A program made the position numbers and the translations under genes. The notes below the pieces were generated by a model. It did not search any database, was not told where the DNA came from, and saw only the letters and a list, made by a program, of their open reading frames with translations. From contig NZ_BLLB01000002.1 in NCBI RefSeq assembly GCF_010723735.1, positions 4,588,001-4,652,000 of the forward strand: DNA of 64,000 nucleotides, read 5' to 3'. This document shows positions 34,713-43,876 of the stretch, one piece after another (the first letter of the stretch is position 1; the number at the start of each line of letters is the position of its first letter). The stretch is from Mycolicibacterium hippocampi (GTDB lineage: Bacteria > Actinomycetota > Actinomycetes > Mycobacteriales > Mycobacteriaceae).

Positions 34713-36887
34713 TCAGAGGATGTAGAGCATCTCCTGGTAGGTCGGCAGCGGCCACAGATCGTCGGCGACAAGGCCTTCCAACGCGTCGGCCGCCTCACGC
34801 ACTGCGTCCATCAACGGCAGCAGGCTCTGCGCATGGGCAGCTTCCTCGCGGGCCGAGTCGCCACCGTGCACACCCATCGCCGTCTTGAGCGCGCTCAACG
34901 CGCTCGTCAGCTCCGAGATGGGCGCGGAGACCGTCGACAGCAGCGTCATGTCCGGCTCCAGGCCGGCCGCCTTCAGCGTCGCCGCGTTCTGCGCGAGCTC
35001 GGTCTGGTAGCGGATCGCCGCAGGCAGAATCACGGTCGAGCCCACCTCCAGCGTCAGCTTGGCCTCAACGGCCACCGTCAGCGCGTACATCTCATAACGG
35101 ACCTCGACCCGGCTCTCCAGCTCGCGCGCGCTGAAGACATTGAACTTCTCGAACACCTCGATCGCTTCGGGCTTCACCAGCTCCGGAATGCAGTCGATGG
35201 TGGTCTTGAGGTTCGGCAGCCCACGCTCGGCGGCCTCGATCTGCCAGTTCTCGGAGTAACCGTCGCCGTTGAACACGACGGCGCCGTGCTCGGTGATGAT
35301 CTCGGTGAGCAACTGCTGCACTGCGGTGTCGAAGTCTTCGCCCTCGCCGACCGCCTTCTCGAGCCAGGTCGCCATGTAGTCGAGCGAATCGGCCATGATC
35401 GTGTTCAGGATGATCATCGGCACGTTGATCGTCTGCCCGGAGCCCGGCGCGCGGAACTCGAAGCGATTGCCTGTGAAGGCGAATGGGCTGGTGCGGTTCC
35501 GGTCACCCGGATCGGTCGGCAGCACCGGTAGGGTGTCGCAACCGATGATCATGCTGCCCTTGCCCTTGGAGGAGGTGGCCGCACCCTTGGCGATCTGCTC
35601 GAAGACGTCGGCCAGCTGGTCGCCGAGGAAGATCGAGATGATGGCCGGCGGGGCCTCGTTGGCGCCGAGGCGGTGATCGTTGGTGGCCGAAGCCACCGAC
35701 ACCCGCAGCAGGCCGGCGAACTTGTGAACGGCGCGGATGACGGCCGCGCAGAACACCAGGAACTGGGCGTTCTCGTGCGGGGTGTCACCGGGCACCAACA
35801 GGCTGCCGAACTGAGCATTGCCGAGTGAGAAGTTGACGTGCTTGCCCGATCCGTTGACGCCGGCGAACGGCTTCTCGTGGAACAGGCACTCCATGCCGTG
35901 CTTCTTGGCGATGTTCTTGAACGTGGTCATCAACAGCTGCTGATGGTCGGCGGCGATGTTGGCCCGTTCGAACATCGGGGCGATCTCGAACTGCCCGGGG
36001 GCGACCTCGTTGTGCCGGGTCTTGGCCGGGATGCCGAGCTTGAACAGCTCACGCTCGGTGTCCATCATGAACGCCAGCACCCGGTCCGGGATGGCGCCGA
36101 AGTAGTGGTCGTCGAACTCCTGGCCCTTGGGCGGCTTGGAGCCGAACAGGGTCCGTCCCGCATTGATCAGGTCCGGGCGGGCGAGGAAGAAGTGCCGGTC
36201 GACCAGAAAGTACTCCTGCTCGGGCCCGCAGAAGGACACGATGTTGTCAAAATCGCTGTGCCCGAACAGCTTCAGGATGCGCTCGGCCTGTGCGCCCATG
36301 GCCTGCTGGCTGCGCAGCAGCGGCGTCTTGTAATCCAACGCCTCGCCGGTCATCGAGACGAACACCGTCGGGATGCAGAGCGTGTTTCCGTTCGGGTTCT
36401 CCAGGATGTACGCCGGGCTGGTGACATCCCAGCCGGTGTAGCCGCGGGCCTCGAAGGTGCTGCGCAGGCCACCGGACGGGAAGCTCGATGCGTCGGGCTC
36501 ACCCTGGATCAGGGTCTTGCCGGCGAATTCGGCGAGCGTGGTCCCGTCGCCCACCGGATCGAGGAAGCTGTCGTGCTTCTCAGCGGTCAGCCCCGTCATC
36601 GGGTAGAAAACGTGAGCGTAGTGGGTGGCCCCCCTCGACAGCGCCCAGTCCTTCATCACCGAGGCGACCGAGTCGGCGATCGCCGGATCCAGCTTGGCGC
36701 CCTTTTCCATCGTCGCGACCATGGACTTGTAGACCGACTTGGGCAGCCGCAACCGCATCTCGGCCAGCGTGAAGACGTTGGTACCGAAGATCTCGCCGGG
36801 GGCCTCGCCTGGATCGAAACTGATGGGGGGAGGCACATACGCCTCGACGCTGTTGATCGCCTGCAGGCGTACCGCATTTCCGCTCAA
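34713..36887 (-). CDS. type III glutamine synthetase (GlnN family)
   Basis: Large glutamine synthetase, 724 residues from the TTG at 36887 (MSGNAVRLQAIN; GGAAG 5 bp upstream). An ATG at 36917 would add 10 residues. Type III hallmarks: length far above the about 470 residues of GlnA, the N-terminal VFTLAEMRLRLPKSVYKS, the GATHYAHVFYPMTGLTAEKHDSF signature, and KTRHNEVAPGQFEIAPMFE with HGMECLFHEKPFAGVNGSGKHVNFSL in the catalytic core. It makes glutamine from glutamate, ammonia and ATP. Not part of the standard M. tuberculosis GS set. Tandem GlnR-like boxes upstream suggest induction by nitrogen shortage. Confidence 0.93.
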   Translation of the reverse strand: MSGNAVRLQAINSVEAYVPPPISFDPGEAPGEIFGTNVFTLAEMRLRLPKSVYKSMVATMEKGAKLDPAIADSVASVMKDWALSRGATHYAHVFYPMTGLTAEKHDSFLDPVGDGTTLAEFAGKTLIQGEPDASSFPSGGLRSTFEARGYTGWDVTSPAYILENPNGNTLCIPTVFVSMTGEALDYKTPLLRSQQAMGAQAERILKLFGHSDFDNIVSFCGPEQEYFLVDRHFFLARPDLINAGRTLFGSKPPKGQEFDDHYFGAIPDRVLAFMMDTERELFKLGIPAKTRHNEVAPGQFEIAPMFERANIAADHQQLLMTTFKNIAKKHGMECLFHEKPFAGVNGSGKHVNFSLGNAQFGSLLVPGDTPHENAQFLVFCAAVIRAVHKFAGLLRVSVASATNDHRLGANEAPPAIISIFLGDQLADVFEQIAKGAATSSKGKGSMIIGCDTLPVLPTDPGDRNRTSPFAFTGNRFEFRAPGSGQTINVPMIILNTIMADSLDYMATWLEKAVGEGEDFDTAVQQLLTEIITEHGAVVFNGDGYSENWQIEAAERGLPNLKTTIDCIPELVKPEAIEVFEKFNVFSARELESRVEVRYEMYALTVAVEAKLTLEVGSTVILPAAIRYQTELAQNAATLKAAGLEPDMTLLSTVSAPISELTSALSALKTAMGVHGGDSAREEAAHAQSLLPLMDAVREAADALEGLVADDLWPLPTYQEMLYIL

Positions 36888-36960
36888 TGGACTTCCTATC
36901 ACCGCTGGTGTCCGCAAGGGGCTTGACGGACAGTTGACCGGCCCACAGTAGGGAGGCCGC

Positions 36961-36987
36961 GTTCCGGGATTGTTACGTCAGCGTCAA
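36961..36987. promoter_or_regulatory. candidate GlnR binding site upstream of glutamine synthetase III
   Basis: Read on the minus strand: TTGAC-gctgac-GTAAC-aatccc-GGAAC, three 5-mers separated by 6 bp, giving AC-n9-AC twice. This matches the actinobacterial GlnR box pattern (gTnAC-n6-GaAAC repeated). It is about 75-100 bp upstream of the start codon, a usual position for activation. Confidence 0.5.
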
Positions 36988-37075
36988 CGGGGTGATTCGG
37001 TCGTCACGGTCGCCGCCGTGCTTGCTTCCGGCTTGCGGCCGCGGAGCCCGCGAGGGCAGCGCCTACGCTGGTTTC

Positions 37076-39445
37076 ATGGGTCTACGGCTGCGCAGGGGGC
37101 GGGGGGTCACCCGTGACATCGAGGCGGATTACGACGAGCGCACGACGGTGGTCACCGGCCGGGAGCACGAAGCGGCCGGAGTCAGGGCCGTGCTGGTGTC
37201 GCTGCAGCGTGGGCTCGAGTCCATGGGCCCGCTGCGGACGGCGCTGTCGCTGGTCAGGCTGAACCAGCGCAAGGGCTTCGACTGCCCCGGCTGTGCGTGG
37301 CCGGAGGAGCCCGGCGGCCGCAAGTTCGCCGAATTCTGCGAGAACGGCGCCAAGGCCGTCGCCGAGGAGGCCACCAAGCGTGTCGTCACGCCCGAATTCT
37401 TCGCCCGGCACTCGATCGCCGATCTGGAAGGCCGCCCGGAGTACTGGCTGAGCCAGCAGGGCAGGCTCACCCACCCGGTGGTGCTACGCCCCGGTGACGA
37501 CCACTATCGGGAGATCGGCTGGCCCGAGGCGTTCCGGTTGATCGCCGACGAGCTGCGCGCGCTGGACGATCCGAACGAGGCGGTGTTCTACACCTCCGGT
37601 CGCACCAGCAACGAGGCGGCATTTCTCTACCAGCTGCTGGTGCGCAGCTTCGGCACGAACAACCTGCCGGACTGTTCGAACATGTGCCACGAATCCTCGG
37701 GAGCCTCGCTGGTCGAGTCGATCGGCATCGGCAAGGGGTCGGTGACCGTGGAAGACGTGGCGGGCGCGGACCTCATCGTGATCGCCGGACAGAACCCGGG
37801 CACCAACCATCCGCGGATGCTCTCGGTGCTGGAGAAGGCGAAAGCCAACGGCGCGAAGATCATCGCGGTGAATCCGCTGCCCGAGGCCGGCCTGATCCGG
37901 TTCAAGGACCCGCAGAAAGTCCACGGCGTGGTCGGCCAGGGCGTCGCGATCGCCGACGAGTTCGTCCAGATCCGACTGGGCGGCGACATGGCGTTGTTCG
38001 CCGGGGTGGCCCGCCTGCTGTTGGAAGCCGATGACCGCAGCCCGGGAAGCGTCGTCGACCGCGACTTCATCGACAACTACTGCGCCGGCTTCGACGAGTA
38101 CGCAGCGCAGGCGCGCGCGGTGGACATCGACACCGTCCTGGAGGCCACCGGCATCTCGCGTACCCAGCTGGAACGGGTGGCCGCGATGTTCGTCGCATCA
38201 GAGCGCACCGTGGCGTGCTGGGCGATGGGCCTGACTCAGCACCGGCACGCGGTGTCGATGATCTCCGAGATCAGCAACGTGCTGCTGATGCGCGGCATGA
38301 TCGGCAAACCCGGAGCGGGCCTGTGCCCGGTGCGCGGGCATTCGAATGTGCAGGGCGACCGCACGATGGGCATCTGGGAGAAGATGCCCGAGACGTTCCT
38401 GGCCGCGTTGGACGCCCACTTCGGGATCACCAGCCCACGTGAGCACGGTGTGGACACCGTCGACGCGATCCGGGCCATGCGCGACGGCCGGGCCAAGGTC
38501 TTCATGGGCATGGGGGGCAACTTCGCGCTCGCGACGCCGGACACCACCGTCACCGAGGCGGCACTGCGGGCCTGCGCACTGACCGTGCAGGTGTCCACGA
38601 AGCTGAACCGCAGCCACGTCGTGCACGGACGGACGGCACTCATCCTGCCGTCGCTCGGCCGGACCGACCGCGATGTGCAGAACGGCGTGAAACAACAGGT
38701 CTCGGTTGAGGATTCGATGTCGATGGTGCATCTGTCCCGCGGTAGCCTGCACCCGCCAGGAGAGCAGGTGCGCAGCGAGGTGGCGATCGTCTGCCAGCTC
38801 GCGCGGGAACTGCTCGGGCCCGGGCATCCGGTGCCGTGGGAGCGGTTCAACAACGACTACGACGCCATCCGCGACGCCATCGCCGCGGTGGTCCCGGGCT
38901 GCGGCGACTACAACGCCAAGGTGCGGGCACCCGACGGCTTCCAGCTGCCCCACGGCCCCCGCGATTCACGCGAATTCCCCACCAGCACAGGGAAAGCCAA
39001 CTTCGCGATCAACCCGCTCGAATGGGTGCCGGTCCCCCCAGGCCGGTTGGTCCTGCAGACCCTACGCAGTCACGACCAGTACAACACCACGATCTACGGC
39101 CTGTCCGACCGCTACCGCGGCGTGGAGGGCGGCCGTCGGGTGGTGTTCGTCAACCCGGCCGACATCGCCTCGTTCGGGCTCGCCGACGGCGACCGGGTGG
39201 ACCTGGTGTCGGAATTCACCGCTGGCGGCGAGTTGCAGGAGCGTCGCGCCAAGGACTTCCGGGTGGTGCCGTATTCGACGCCGGTCGGCAACGCCGCGGC
39301 CTACTATCCCGAGACGAACTCCCTGGTCGCCCTCGACCACGTCGCCGCCAGGTCGAACACCCCGGTGTCGAAAGCCGTCGTCATCCGGCTCGAAAAGGCT
39401 AGCGCCCCAGCCGATCTGGTAAGTGGATCATCATGGGGCGAGTGA
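37076..39445 (+). CDS. FdhF/YdeP-type molybdopterin oxidoreductase
   Basis: 789-residue molybdenum bis-MGD oxidoreductase of the FdhF/YdeP/CbbBc family. The N-terminal KGFDCPGCAWPEE and DLEGRPEYWLSQQGRLTHPVV are family marks. Mo-site region NLPDCSNMCHESSGASL has Cys as probable Mo ligand, and DLIVIAGQNPGTNHPR is the MGD-binding fold. A C-terminal molydopterin-dinucleotide domain follows (QYNTTIYGLSDRYRGVEGGRRVVFVNPAD). No electron-transfer partner subunit is next to it, so the physiological reaction is open (formate-dehydrogenase-like, or the acid-resistance YdeP type). ATG at 37076 has no strong ribosome site. It overlaps fdhD by 13 bp, supporting a need for Mo-cofactor sulfuration. Confidence 0.87.
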   Translation: MGLRLRRGRGVTRDIEADYDERTTVVTGREHEAAGVRAVLVSLQRGLESMGPLRTALSLVRLNQRKGFDCPGCAWPEEPGGRKFAEFCENGAKAVAEEATKRVVTPEFFARHSIADLEGRPEYWLSQQGRLTHPVVLRPGDDHYREIGWPEAFRLIADELRALDDPNEAVFYTSGRTSNEAAFLYQLLVRSFGTNNLPDCSNMCHESSGASLVESIGIGKGSVTVEDVAGADLIVIAGQNPGTNHPRMLSVLEKAKANGAKIIAVNPLPEAGLIRFKDPQKVHGVVGQGVAIADEFVQIRLGGDMALFAGVARLLLEADDRSPGSVVDRDFIDNYCAGFDEYAAQARAVDIDTVLEATGISRTQLERVAAMFVASERTVACWAMGLTQHRHAVSMISEISNVLLMRGMIGKPGAGLCPVRGHSNVQGDRTMGIWEKMPETFLAALDAHFGITSPREHGVDTVDAIRAMRDGRAKVFMGMGGNFALATPDTTVTEAALRACALTVQVSTKLNRSHVVHGRTALILPSLGRTDRDVQNGVKQQVSVEDSMSMVHLSRGSLHPPGEQVRSEVAIVCQLARELLGPGHPVPWERFNNDYDAIRDAIAAVVPGCGDYNAKVRAPDGFQLPHGPRDSREFPTSTGKANFAINPLEWVPVPPGRLVLQTLRSHDQYNTTIYGLSDRYRGVEGGRRVVFVNPADIASFGLADGDRVDLVSEFTAGGELQERRAKDFRVVPYSTPVGNAAAYYPETNSLVALDHVAARSNTPVSKAVVIRLEKASAPADLVSGSSWGE

Positions 39446-40296
39446 CGGCACGCCGGCGGGTGCGGCACGTGACGGCCCAGGACGCCGTGGCCCGGCCGGA
39501 GACGCTGGTGGTCGAGGAGCCGTTGGAGATCCGGGTCAACGGTGTGCCGCTGACCGTGACGATGCGTACCCCGGGCTCCGATGTCGAGTTGGCGCAAGGG
39601 TTTCTGCTCACCGAGGGCGTGGTGACCCGGCGCGAGGACATCCTGTCGGTGCGGTATTGCCGCGGCGCTCCAGTACCCATCCCCGAGTCGCTTCGCTCCA
39701 GCCCGCCGGAAGAAGACGGTCTCAACTCCTACAACGTGCTCGACGTGACGTTGGCGCCGGACGTGCCCGCACCGGACGTCGATCCCACCCGCAACTTCTA
39801 CACGACGTCGTCGTGCGGTGTCTGTGGGAAAGCGTCGCTGGAGGCGGTGCGCCTGATCAGCAAACACGGCCCCGGCGACGACCCGTCGACGGTGCGCACC
39901 GCGACGTTGTCCGCGTTGCCCGGCAAGCTTCGCCAGGCGCAGAAGGTGTTCGCTGCGACGGGAGGTCTGCACGGTGCGGCGCTGTTCGCCACCGACGGCA
40001 CCCCGCTGGTGGTGCGCGAGGACATCGGCAGGCACAACGCCGTCGACAAGGTCATCGGCTGGGCGCTGGAACAGCGCCGGGTGCCGCTGAGCGGCACCGT
40101 GCTGCTGGTCAGCGGGCGGGCGTCTTTCGAGCTCACCCAGAAGGCGGTGATGGCCGGCATCCCGATGCTGGCCGCGGTGTCCGCGCCGTCCTCGCTGGCC
40201 GTCGACCTCGCCAGCCAGTCGGGTCTCACGCTGGTGGCCTTCCTCCGGGGTGACTCGATGAACGTCTACACCAGGCCCGACCGCGTGACGAACTGA
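39433..40296 (+). CDS. fdhD: formate dehydrogenase accessory sulfurtransferase
   Basis: 287-residue FdhD, which passes sulfur from a cysteine desulfurase to the Mo-bisMGD cofactor before insertion into FdhF-type enzymes. The catalytic loop CGVCGK is at about 131-136, and the cofactor-binding end GRHNAVDKVIG, LLVSGRASFELTQKA and the GDSMNVYT C-terminus are intact. It overlaps the oxidoreductase gene, a pairing that assigns its client. Confidence 0.95.
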   Translation: MGRVTARRRVRHVTAQDAVARPETLVVEEPLEIRVNGVPLTVTMRTPGSDVELAQGFLLTEGVVTRREDILSVRYCRGAPVPIPESLRSSPPEEDGLNSYNVLDVTLAPDVPAPDVDPTRNFYTTSSCGVCGKASLEAVRLISKHGPGDDPSTVRTATLSALPGKLRQAQKVFAATGGLHGAALFATDGTPLVVREDIGRHNAVDKVIGWALEQRRVPLSGTVLLVSGRASFELTQKAVMAGIPMLAAVSAPSSLAVDLASQSGLTLVAFLRGDSMNVYTRPDRVTN

Positions 40297-40311
40297 GCCG
40301 GAAACCGGCTC

Positions 40312-40355
40312 CTACCTGCGTTCTCCATGCGTTCTCCAGGCAACCTCCATGCGTG
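40312..40355. promoter_or_regulatory. CTCCA direct repeats at 11-bp steps (site 1)
   Basis: CTCCA begins at 40323, 40334 and 40345, and a degenerate CTACC at 40312, each exactly 11 bp apart; the unit is close to CTCCATGCGTT. Direct repeats with this period are bound by OmpR-type response regulators and SARP/EmbR-type activators. They end 37 bp upstream of the glycosyltransferase ATG. The same pattern occurs at 51968-51994. Confidence 0.6.
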
Positions 40356-40385
40356 CCCACCCCCTGATCGCCGAGGATCAAAGGT

Positions 40386-41360
40386 ATGCCGGAGATCCTG
40401 ATAGCCACGCTGCCGTCGGCCGGCCACGCCGAACCCCTTCGCACCGTCGCCGCGGATCTCGTGGGCCGCGGGAACGATGTCACGGTGGTGACCGGCGCAG
40501 CGCACCCGGGTCGCCAGACGGAGGAGTTGCGCACCGCACTCGACGAACGGCACCATGACGCCGTCATCGTGGACCACGGAGTCACCGGAATCAGTCCGCT
40601 GCTCGGCGCCGGCCTGCCGCCGGTGCTGTGCTATCTGCCTGCCCCGGTGATGCCGACGTCGCTGCGCGATATCGGAGCGCTCGTCGACCGGTTGATCGTC
40701 CCGACAGTCCCGAGCTTCGAGTACCCACACAGCGACCTGCCTGCCGGCGTGCGATTCGTCGGGGTGGTGCGGCCGCGACCGCCGGACGGTTTCGTGGCAC
40801 CGCCGTGGTGGGGTGAACTCGACGGCACCCGTCCCGTCGTGCACGTCGCCCAGAGCTCCGTCGACGACCGTGACCTGTCGCAGCTCGTCGAACCCACCCT
40901 CACAGCGCTCGCAGACAGCGACGTGACGGTGGTCGTCAGCACCGGCGGCCGTGACGTCGGCGCGCTGGGCATCCCGGTACCGGCCAATGCGATCGTCGCC
41001 GACCATCTCCCGCACGATCTGCTGCTACCCAAGGTCGACGTCCTGGTGACCGACGGTGACTACACAACGGTTCAGCTTGCGTTGGCGGCGGGGGTGCCCG
41101 TCGTCGTCGCGGGCAGAACCGGGTACCGGGCCGAGATCGCGGCGCGGGTGGCGCGCTCGGGCGCCGGGATCAACCTGCAGACGGGCACACCATCACCGGC
41201 GGAGGTGGCCGCGGCCGTCCACCGCATCCGCAGCGAGGCGGGTTTCCTGCGCAACGCGCGAACAATGGAGGCAGCGTTCGCCAGACGCGACGGGGTCGCG
41301 GAGATCGCAGCTCTGGTCGACGAGGTCATCGGCGACCGCGCGCGGCCGTACGTGACCTAG
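40386..41360 (+). CDS. glycosyltransferase, GT1/UGT-like, short form
   Basis: 324-residue protein with the GT-B fold of macrolide or sterol glycosyltransferases: start ILIATLPSAGHAEPLRTVAADLVGRGNDVTVVTG, and C-terminal donor-site block VADHLPHDLLLPKVDVLVTDGDYTTVQLALAAGVPVVVAG. The usual H-G-G in the donor motif is D-G-D here, and about 70-90 residues are missing from the N-terminal domain compared with full GT1 enzymes, so activity is uncertain. It stands alone after the 11-bp repeats, and its stop codon overlaps the clpX stop. Confidence 0.78.
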   Translation: MPEILIATLPSAGHAEPLRTVAADLVGRGNDVTVVTGAAHPGRQTEELRTALDERHHDAVIVDHGVTGISPLLGAGLPPVLCYLPAPVMPTSLRDIGALVDRLIVPTVPSFEYPHSDLPAGVRFVGVVRPRPPDGFVAPPWWGELDGTRPVVHVAQSSVDDRDLSQLVEPTLTALADSDVTVVVSTGGRDVGALGIPVPANAIVADHLPHDLLLPKVDVLVTDGDYTTVQLALAAGVPVVVAGRTGYRAEIAARVARSGAGINLQTGTPSPAEVAAAVHRIRSEAGFLRNARTMEAAFARRDGVAEIAALVDEVIGDRARPYVT

Positions 41361-42637
41361 GCGCTCTTCTCGCGCCGCTCGTTACGCGGTGGCTTGCGCG
41401 GCACGATGGTCGGCAGCACGTTGTCTTCGACCGTCTCCTTGGTGACAACCACCTTGGCGACGTCGTCGCGGCTGGGGATGTCGTACATCACCGGCAGCAG
41501 GACTTCCTCCATGATCGCGCGCAACCCGCGGGCACCCGTGCCGCGGTGGATCGCCTGATCGGCGATCGCCTCGAGCGCGTCCTCGTTGAACTCCAGCTCC
41601 ACACCGTCCATGTCGAAGAGCCGGGTGTACTGCTTGACCAACGCGTTCTTCGGCTCCGACAGGATCTTGACGAGCGATTCCTTGTCCAGGTTGGTCACCG
41701 ACGCCACCACGGGCAGCCGGCCGATGAACTCGGGGATGAGCCCGAACTTGATCAGGTCTTCGGGCATGACCTCGGCGAAGTGGTCCTGGGTGTCGATCTC
41801 GGCCTTGGAGTGCACCTCGGCGCCGAAGCCCAGACCGCGCTTACCGACGCGATCGGAGACGATCTTCTCCAGCCCGGCGAACGCGCCCGCCACGATGAAC
41901 AGCACGTTGGTGGTGTCGATCTGGATGAACTCCTGGTGCGGGTGCTTGCGGCCGCCCTGCGGTGGAACCGAGGCCTGCGTGCCCTCGAGGATCTTCAGCA
42001 GCGCCTGCTGCACACCCTCCCCGGAGACGTCGCGGGTGATCGACGGGTTCTCGCTCTTTCGGGCGATCTTGTCGACCTCGTCGATGTAGATGATGCCGGT
42101 CTCGGCGCGCTTGACGTCATAGTCGGCGGCCTGGATCAGCTTCAGCAGGATGTTCTCGACATCCTCGCCGACGTAGCCAGCTTCGGTGAGCGCCGTCGCA
42201 TCCGCGATTGCAAACGGGACATTGAGCATCTTGGCCAGCGTCTGCGCCAGGTAGGTCTTGCCGCAGCCGGTGGGGCCCAGCATCAGGATGTTGGACTTCG
42301 ACAATTCGACCGGCTCGGCGCGGGAATCCCGCATCTTCTCGCCGGCTTGGATGCGCTTGTAGTGGTTGTAGACGGCCACGGCGAGCGTCCGCTTGGCGGT
42401 GTCCTGGCCGATCACGTAGCCCTCGAGGAAGTCGCGGATCTCGACCGGCTTGGGCAGCTCGTCGAGCTTGACGTCGTCAGCGTCGGCGAGCTCCTCCTCG
42501 ATGATCTCGTTGCACAGGTCGATGCACTCATCGCAGATGTAGACGCCCGGACCCGCGATGAGCTTCTTCACCTGCTTTTGACTCTTGCCGCAGAACGAAC
42601 ACTTGAGCAGGTCACCGCCGTCTCCAATGCGTGCCAT
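41357..42637 (-). CDS. clpX: ATP-dependent Clp protease unfoldase ClpX
   Basis: 426-residue AAA+ unfoldase feeding ClpP1P2. The N-terminal zinc-binding domain has CSFCGKSQ and CDECIDLC (residues about 14-39). Walker A LGPTGCGKT near 118-126, Walker B IIYIDEVDKIA, sensor 1 TTNVLFIVAGAFAGL, and sensor 2 GARGLRAIMEEVL are intact. In this branch clpX is not in one operon with clpP1P2; here they are separated by two small genes. ATG at 42637. Confidence 0.98.
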   Translation of the reverse strand: MARIGDGGDLLKCSFCGKSQKQVKKLIAGPGVYICDECIDLCNEIIEEELADADDVKLDELPKPVEIRDFLEGYVIGQDTAKRTLAVAVYNHYKRIQAGEKMRDSRAEPVELSKSNILMLGPTGCGKTYLAQTLAKMLNVPFAIADATALTEAGYVGEDVENILLKLIQAADYDVKRAETGIIYIDEVDKIARKSENPSITRDVSGEGVQQALLKILEGTQASVPPQGGRKHPHQEFIQIDTTNVLFIVAGAFAGLEKIVSDRVGKRGLGFGAEVHSKAEIDTQDHFAEVMPEDLIKFGLIPEFIGRLPVVASVTNLDKESLVKILSEPKNALVKQYTRLFDMDGVELEFNEDALEAIADQAIHRGTGARGLRAIMEEVLLPVMYDIPSRDDVAKVVVTKETVEDNVLPTIVPRKPPRNERREKSA

Positions 42638-42965
42638 GGTGCTGGTGTCCTACTTCCTGTCGGCAGTCGATGATCAAACTGTTCGGTGCGCTGCACCGGG
42701 CGTCATCCCGACGCTACCCGCTTGTTCTGGGGCCGTGCGACCGATAAAGCCGAATCGCGCCGGTGGTATTCACGTGTGGTTGCGTCAACATATCGCCTGA
42801 TGCGCCCCACATGGCGGCGAAGACAACACCGTGTCTCTGGCGTGTCGCCGCCGTTACCGCTCCGGGAGCCGTCCGCAACCGACCGTCCGGGTCCTTGAGC
42901 AGTGTTCGAGGGCACTGTTCACGATACCGGCATCGGCACCGGACCCGCCGGTCCCCGTCAGCGGG
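42638..42965. other. non-coding gap upstream of clpX
   Basis: About 330 bp before clpX, to the 3' end of the collagen-like gene. It should contain the clpX promoter and the end of the upstream minus-strand transcript. I see no gene with convincing codon use, no repeat family copy, and no motif I can assign with confidence. Confidence 0.4.
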
Positions 42966-43277
42966 TCAGCGACGACCGGGTCCTATCGGGCCGGGACCCA
43001 CTGGACCGGGCCCCACCGGGCCGGGACCGACCGGACCCACCACCCCCCCGACGCCCACTGGGCCGACCGGGCCGACGACCGGGTTCGGGGGGTTCAGATA
43101 GACGTTCACGTCGTAGTAGAGGCACTGGGCCGAGTAGACGTCCCAGTACATTCCGACAGGGCAGACCACGTCATCGGCGCCGCTGACCGCGGGTGAGACG
43201 ATCTGCGACAACACCACGGCGGCCGCCGACGCGGCCAGCGCGACCCTGGCGGCGCCAGGCCGTAACCCAACCATCAT
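42966..43277 (-). CDS. small exported protein with collagen-like Gly-Pro repeats
   Basis: 103 residues from the ATG at 43277 (GGGGGA 6 bp upstream). A signal peptide (about 1-34, hydrophobic VALAASAAAVVLSQIVSPAVSGA) precedes a short Cys-containing segment (VCPVGMYWDVYSAQCLYY), then a tail of Gly-Pro repeats (VGPVGPGPVGPGPVGPGPIG). Two Cys may form a disulfide outside the cell. I do not recognise a named family, though short secreted proteins with one CxnC loop and a Pro/Gly tail are common in mycobacteria. The second ATG (43274) is also possible. Confidence 0.72.
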   Translation of the reverse strand: MMVGLRPGAARVALAASAAAVVLSQIVSPAVSGADDVVCPVGMYWDVYSAQCLYYDVNVYLNPPNPVVGPVGPVGVGGVVGPVGPGPVGPGPVGPGPIGPGRR

Positions 43278-43425
43278 CGCTATTCCCCCTGCTGCCGGTG
43301 CCACTTTGCAGTCGTCGACGGACGTCACGCCTGCACGGTCAGCCTGCCACGGTCAACGGCTCGGCGACGGACGATCGGCACATTTGCCGTGCACCCGTGC
43401 CGACCCGCTGTCGTACTCTGCGACG

Positions 43426-43869
43426 ATGACCTCCCTCGAGGAAGCTTTCGGCCTGGCCCGTGACGACAACGGCCTGGCCGTGGTGTCCACGCTGCGCGCC
43501 GACCAGACCATCCAAGCGTCGTTGATCAACGCCGGACCGCTGCCACACCCCGCGACCGGTCGACCGGCACTGGGTTTTGTCACCTACGGCAAGGTCAAAC
43601 TGGCCAACCTGCGGTCCCGGCCCCAGATCGCGGTGACTTTCCGGCAGGGCTGGCAATGGGCCACCGTCGAGGGGCGAGCCGAACTGGCCGGTCCCGACGA
43701 TCCGCAGCCCTGGGTGCAGTCCGACGACACCCTGGCGCGCCTGCTGCGCGACATCTTCAAGGCCGCGGGAGGAACCCACGACGACTGGGACGCCTACGAC
43801 CGCACGATGCGCGAGCAGCGCCGCACCGGTGTGCTCGTCGTCCCCACCCGGGTGTACAGCAACGACTGA
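43426..43869 (+). CDS. PNPOx-fold (F420/FMN-dependent) protein
   Basis: 147-residue split-barrel protein of the pyridoxamine-5'-phosphate-oxidase-like class common in mycobacteria. The strand order is clear: GLAVVSTLRADQTIQASLINAG, then LGFVTYGKVKLANLRSRPQIAVTF, QGWQWATVEGRAELAG. The C-terminus is MREQRRTGVLVVPTRVYSND. Members bind F420 or FMN and act as reductases or quinone protectors. It is convergent with clpP2 (7-bp gap). Confidence 0.82.
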   Translation: MTSLEEAFGLARDDNGLAVVSTLRADQTIQASLINAGPLPHPATGRPALGFVTYGKVKLANLRSRPQIAVTFRQGWQWATVEGRAELAGPDDPQPWVQSDDTLARLLRDIFKAAGGTHDDWDAYDRTMREQRRTGVLVVPTRVYSND

Positions 43870-43876
43870 ACGCCGC

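Noticed and set aside
41546..42673. 375-codon plus-strand frame opposite clpX
   Set aside because: clpX is certain; the antisense frame is low-complexity and has no ribosome site.
42902..43186. Plus-strand frames over the Gly-Pro repeat region
   Set aside because: Repetitive antisense of the collagen-like tail; signal peptide and ribosome site support the minus strand.
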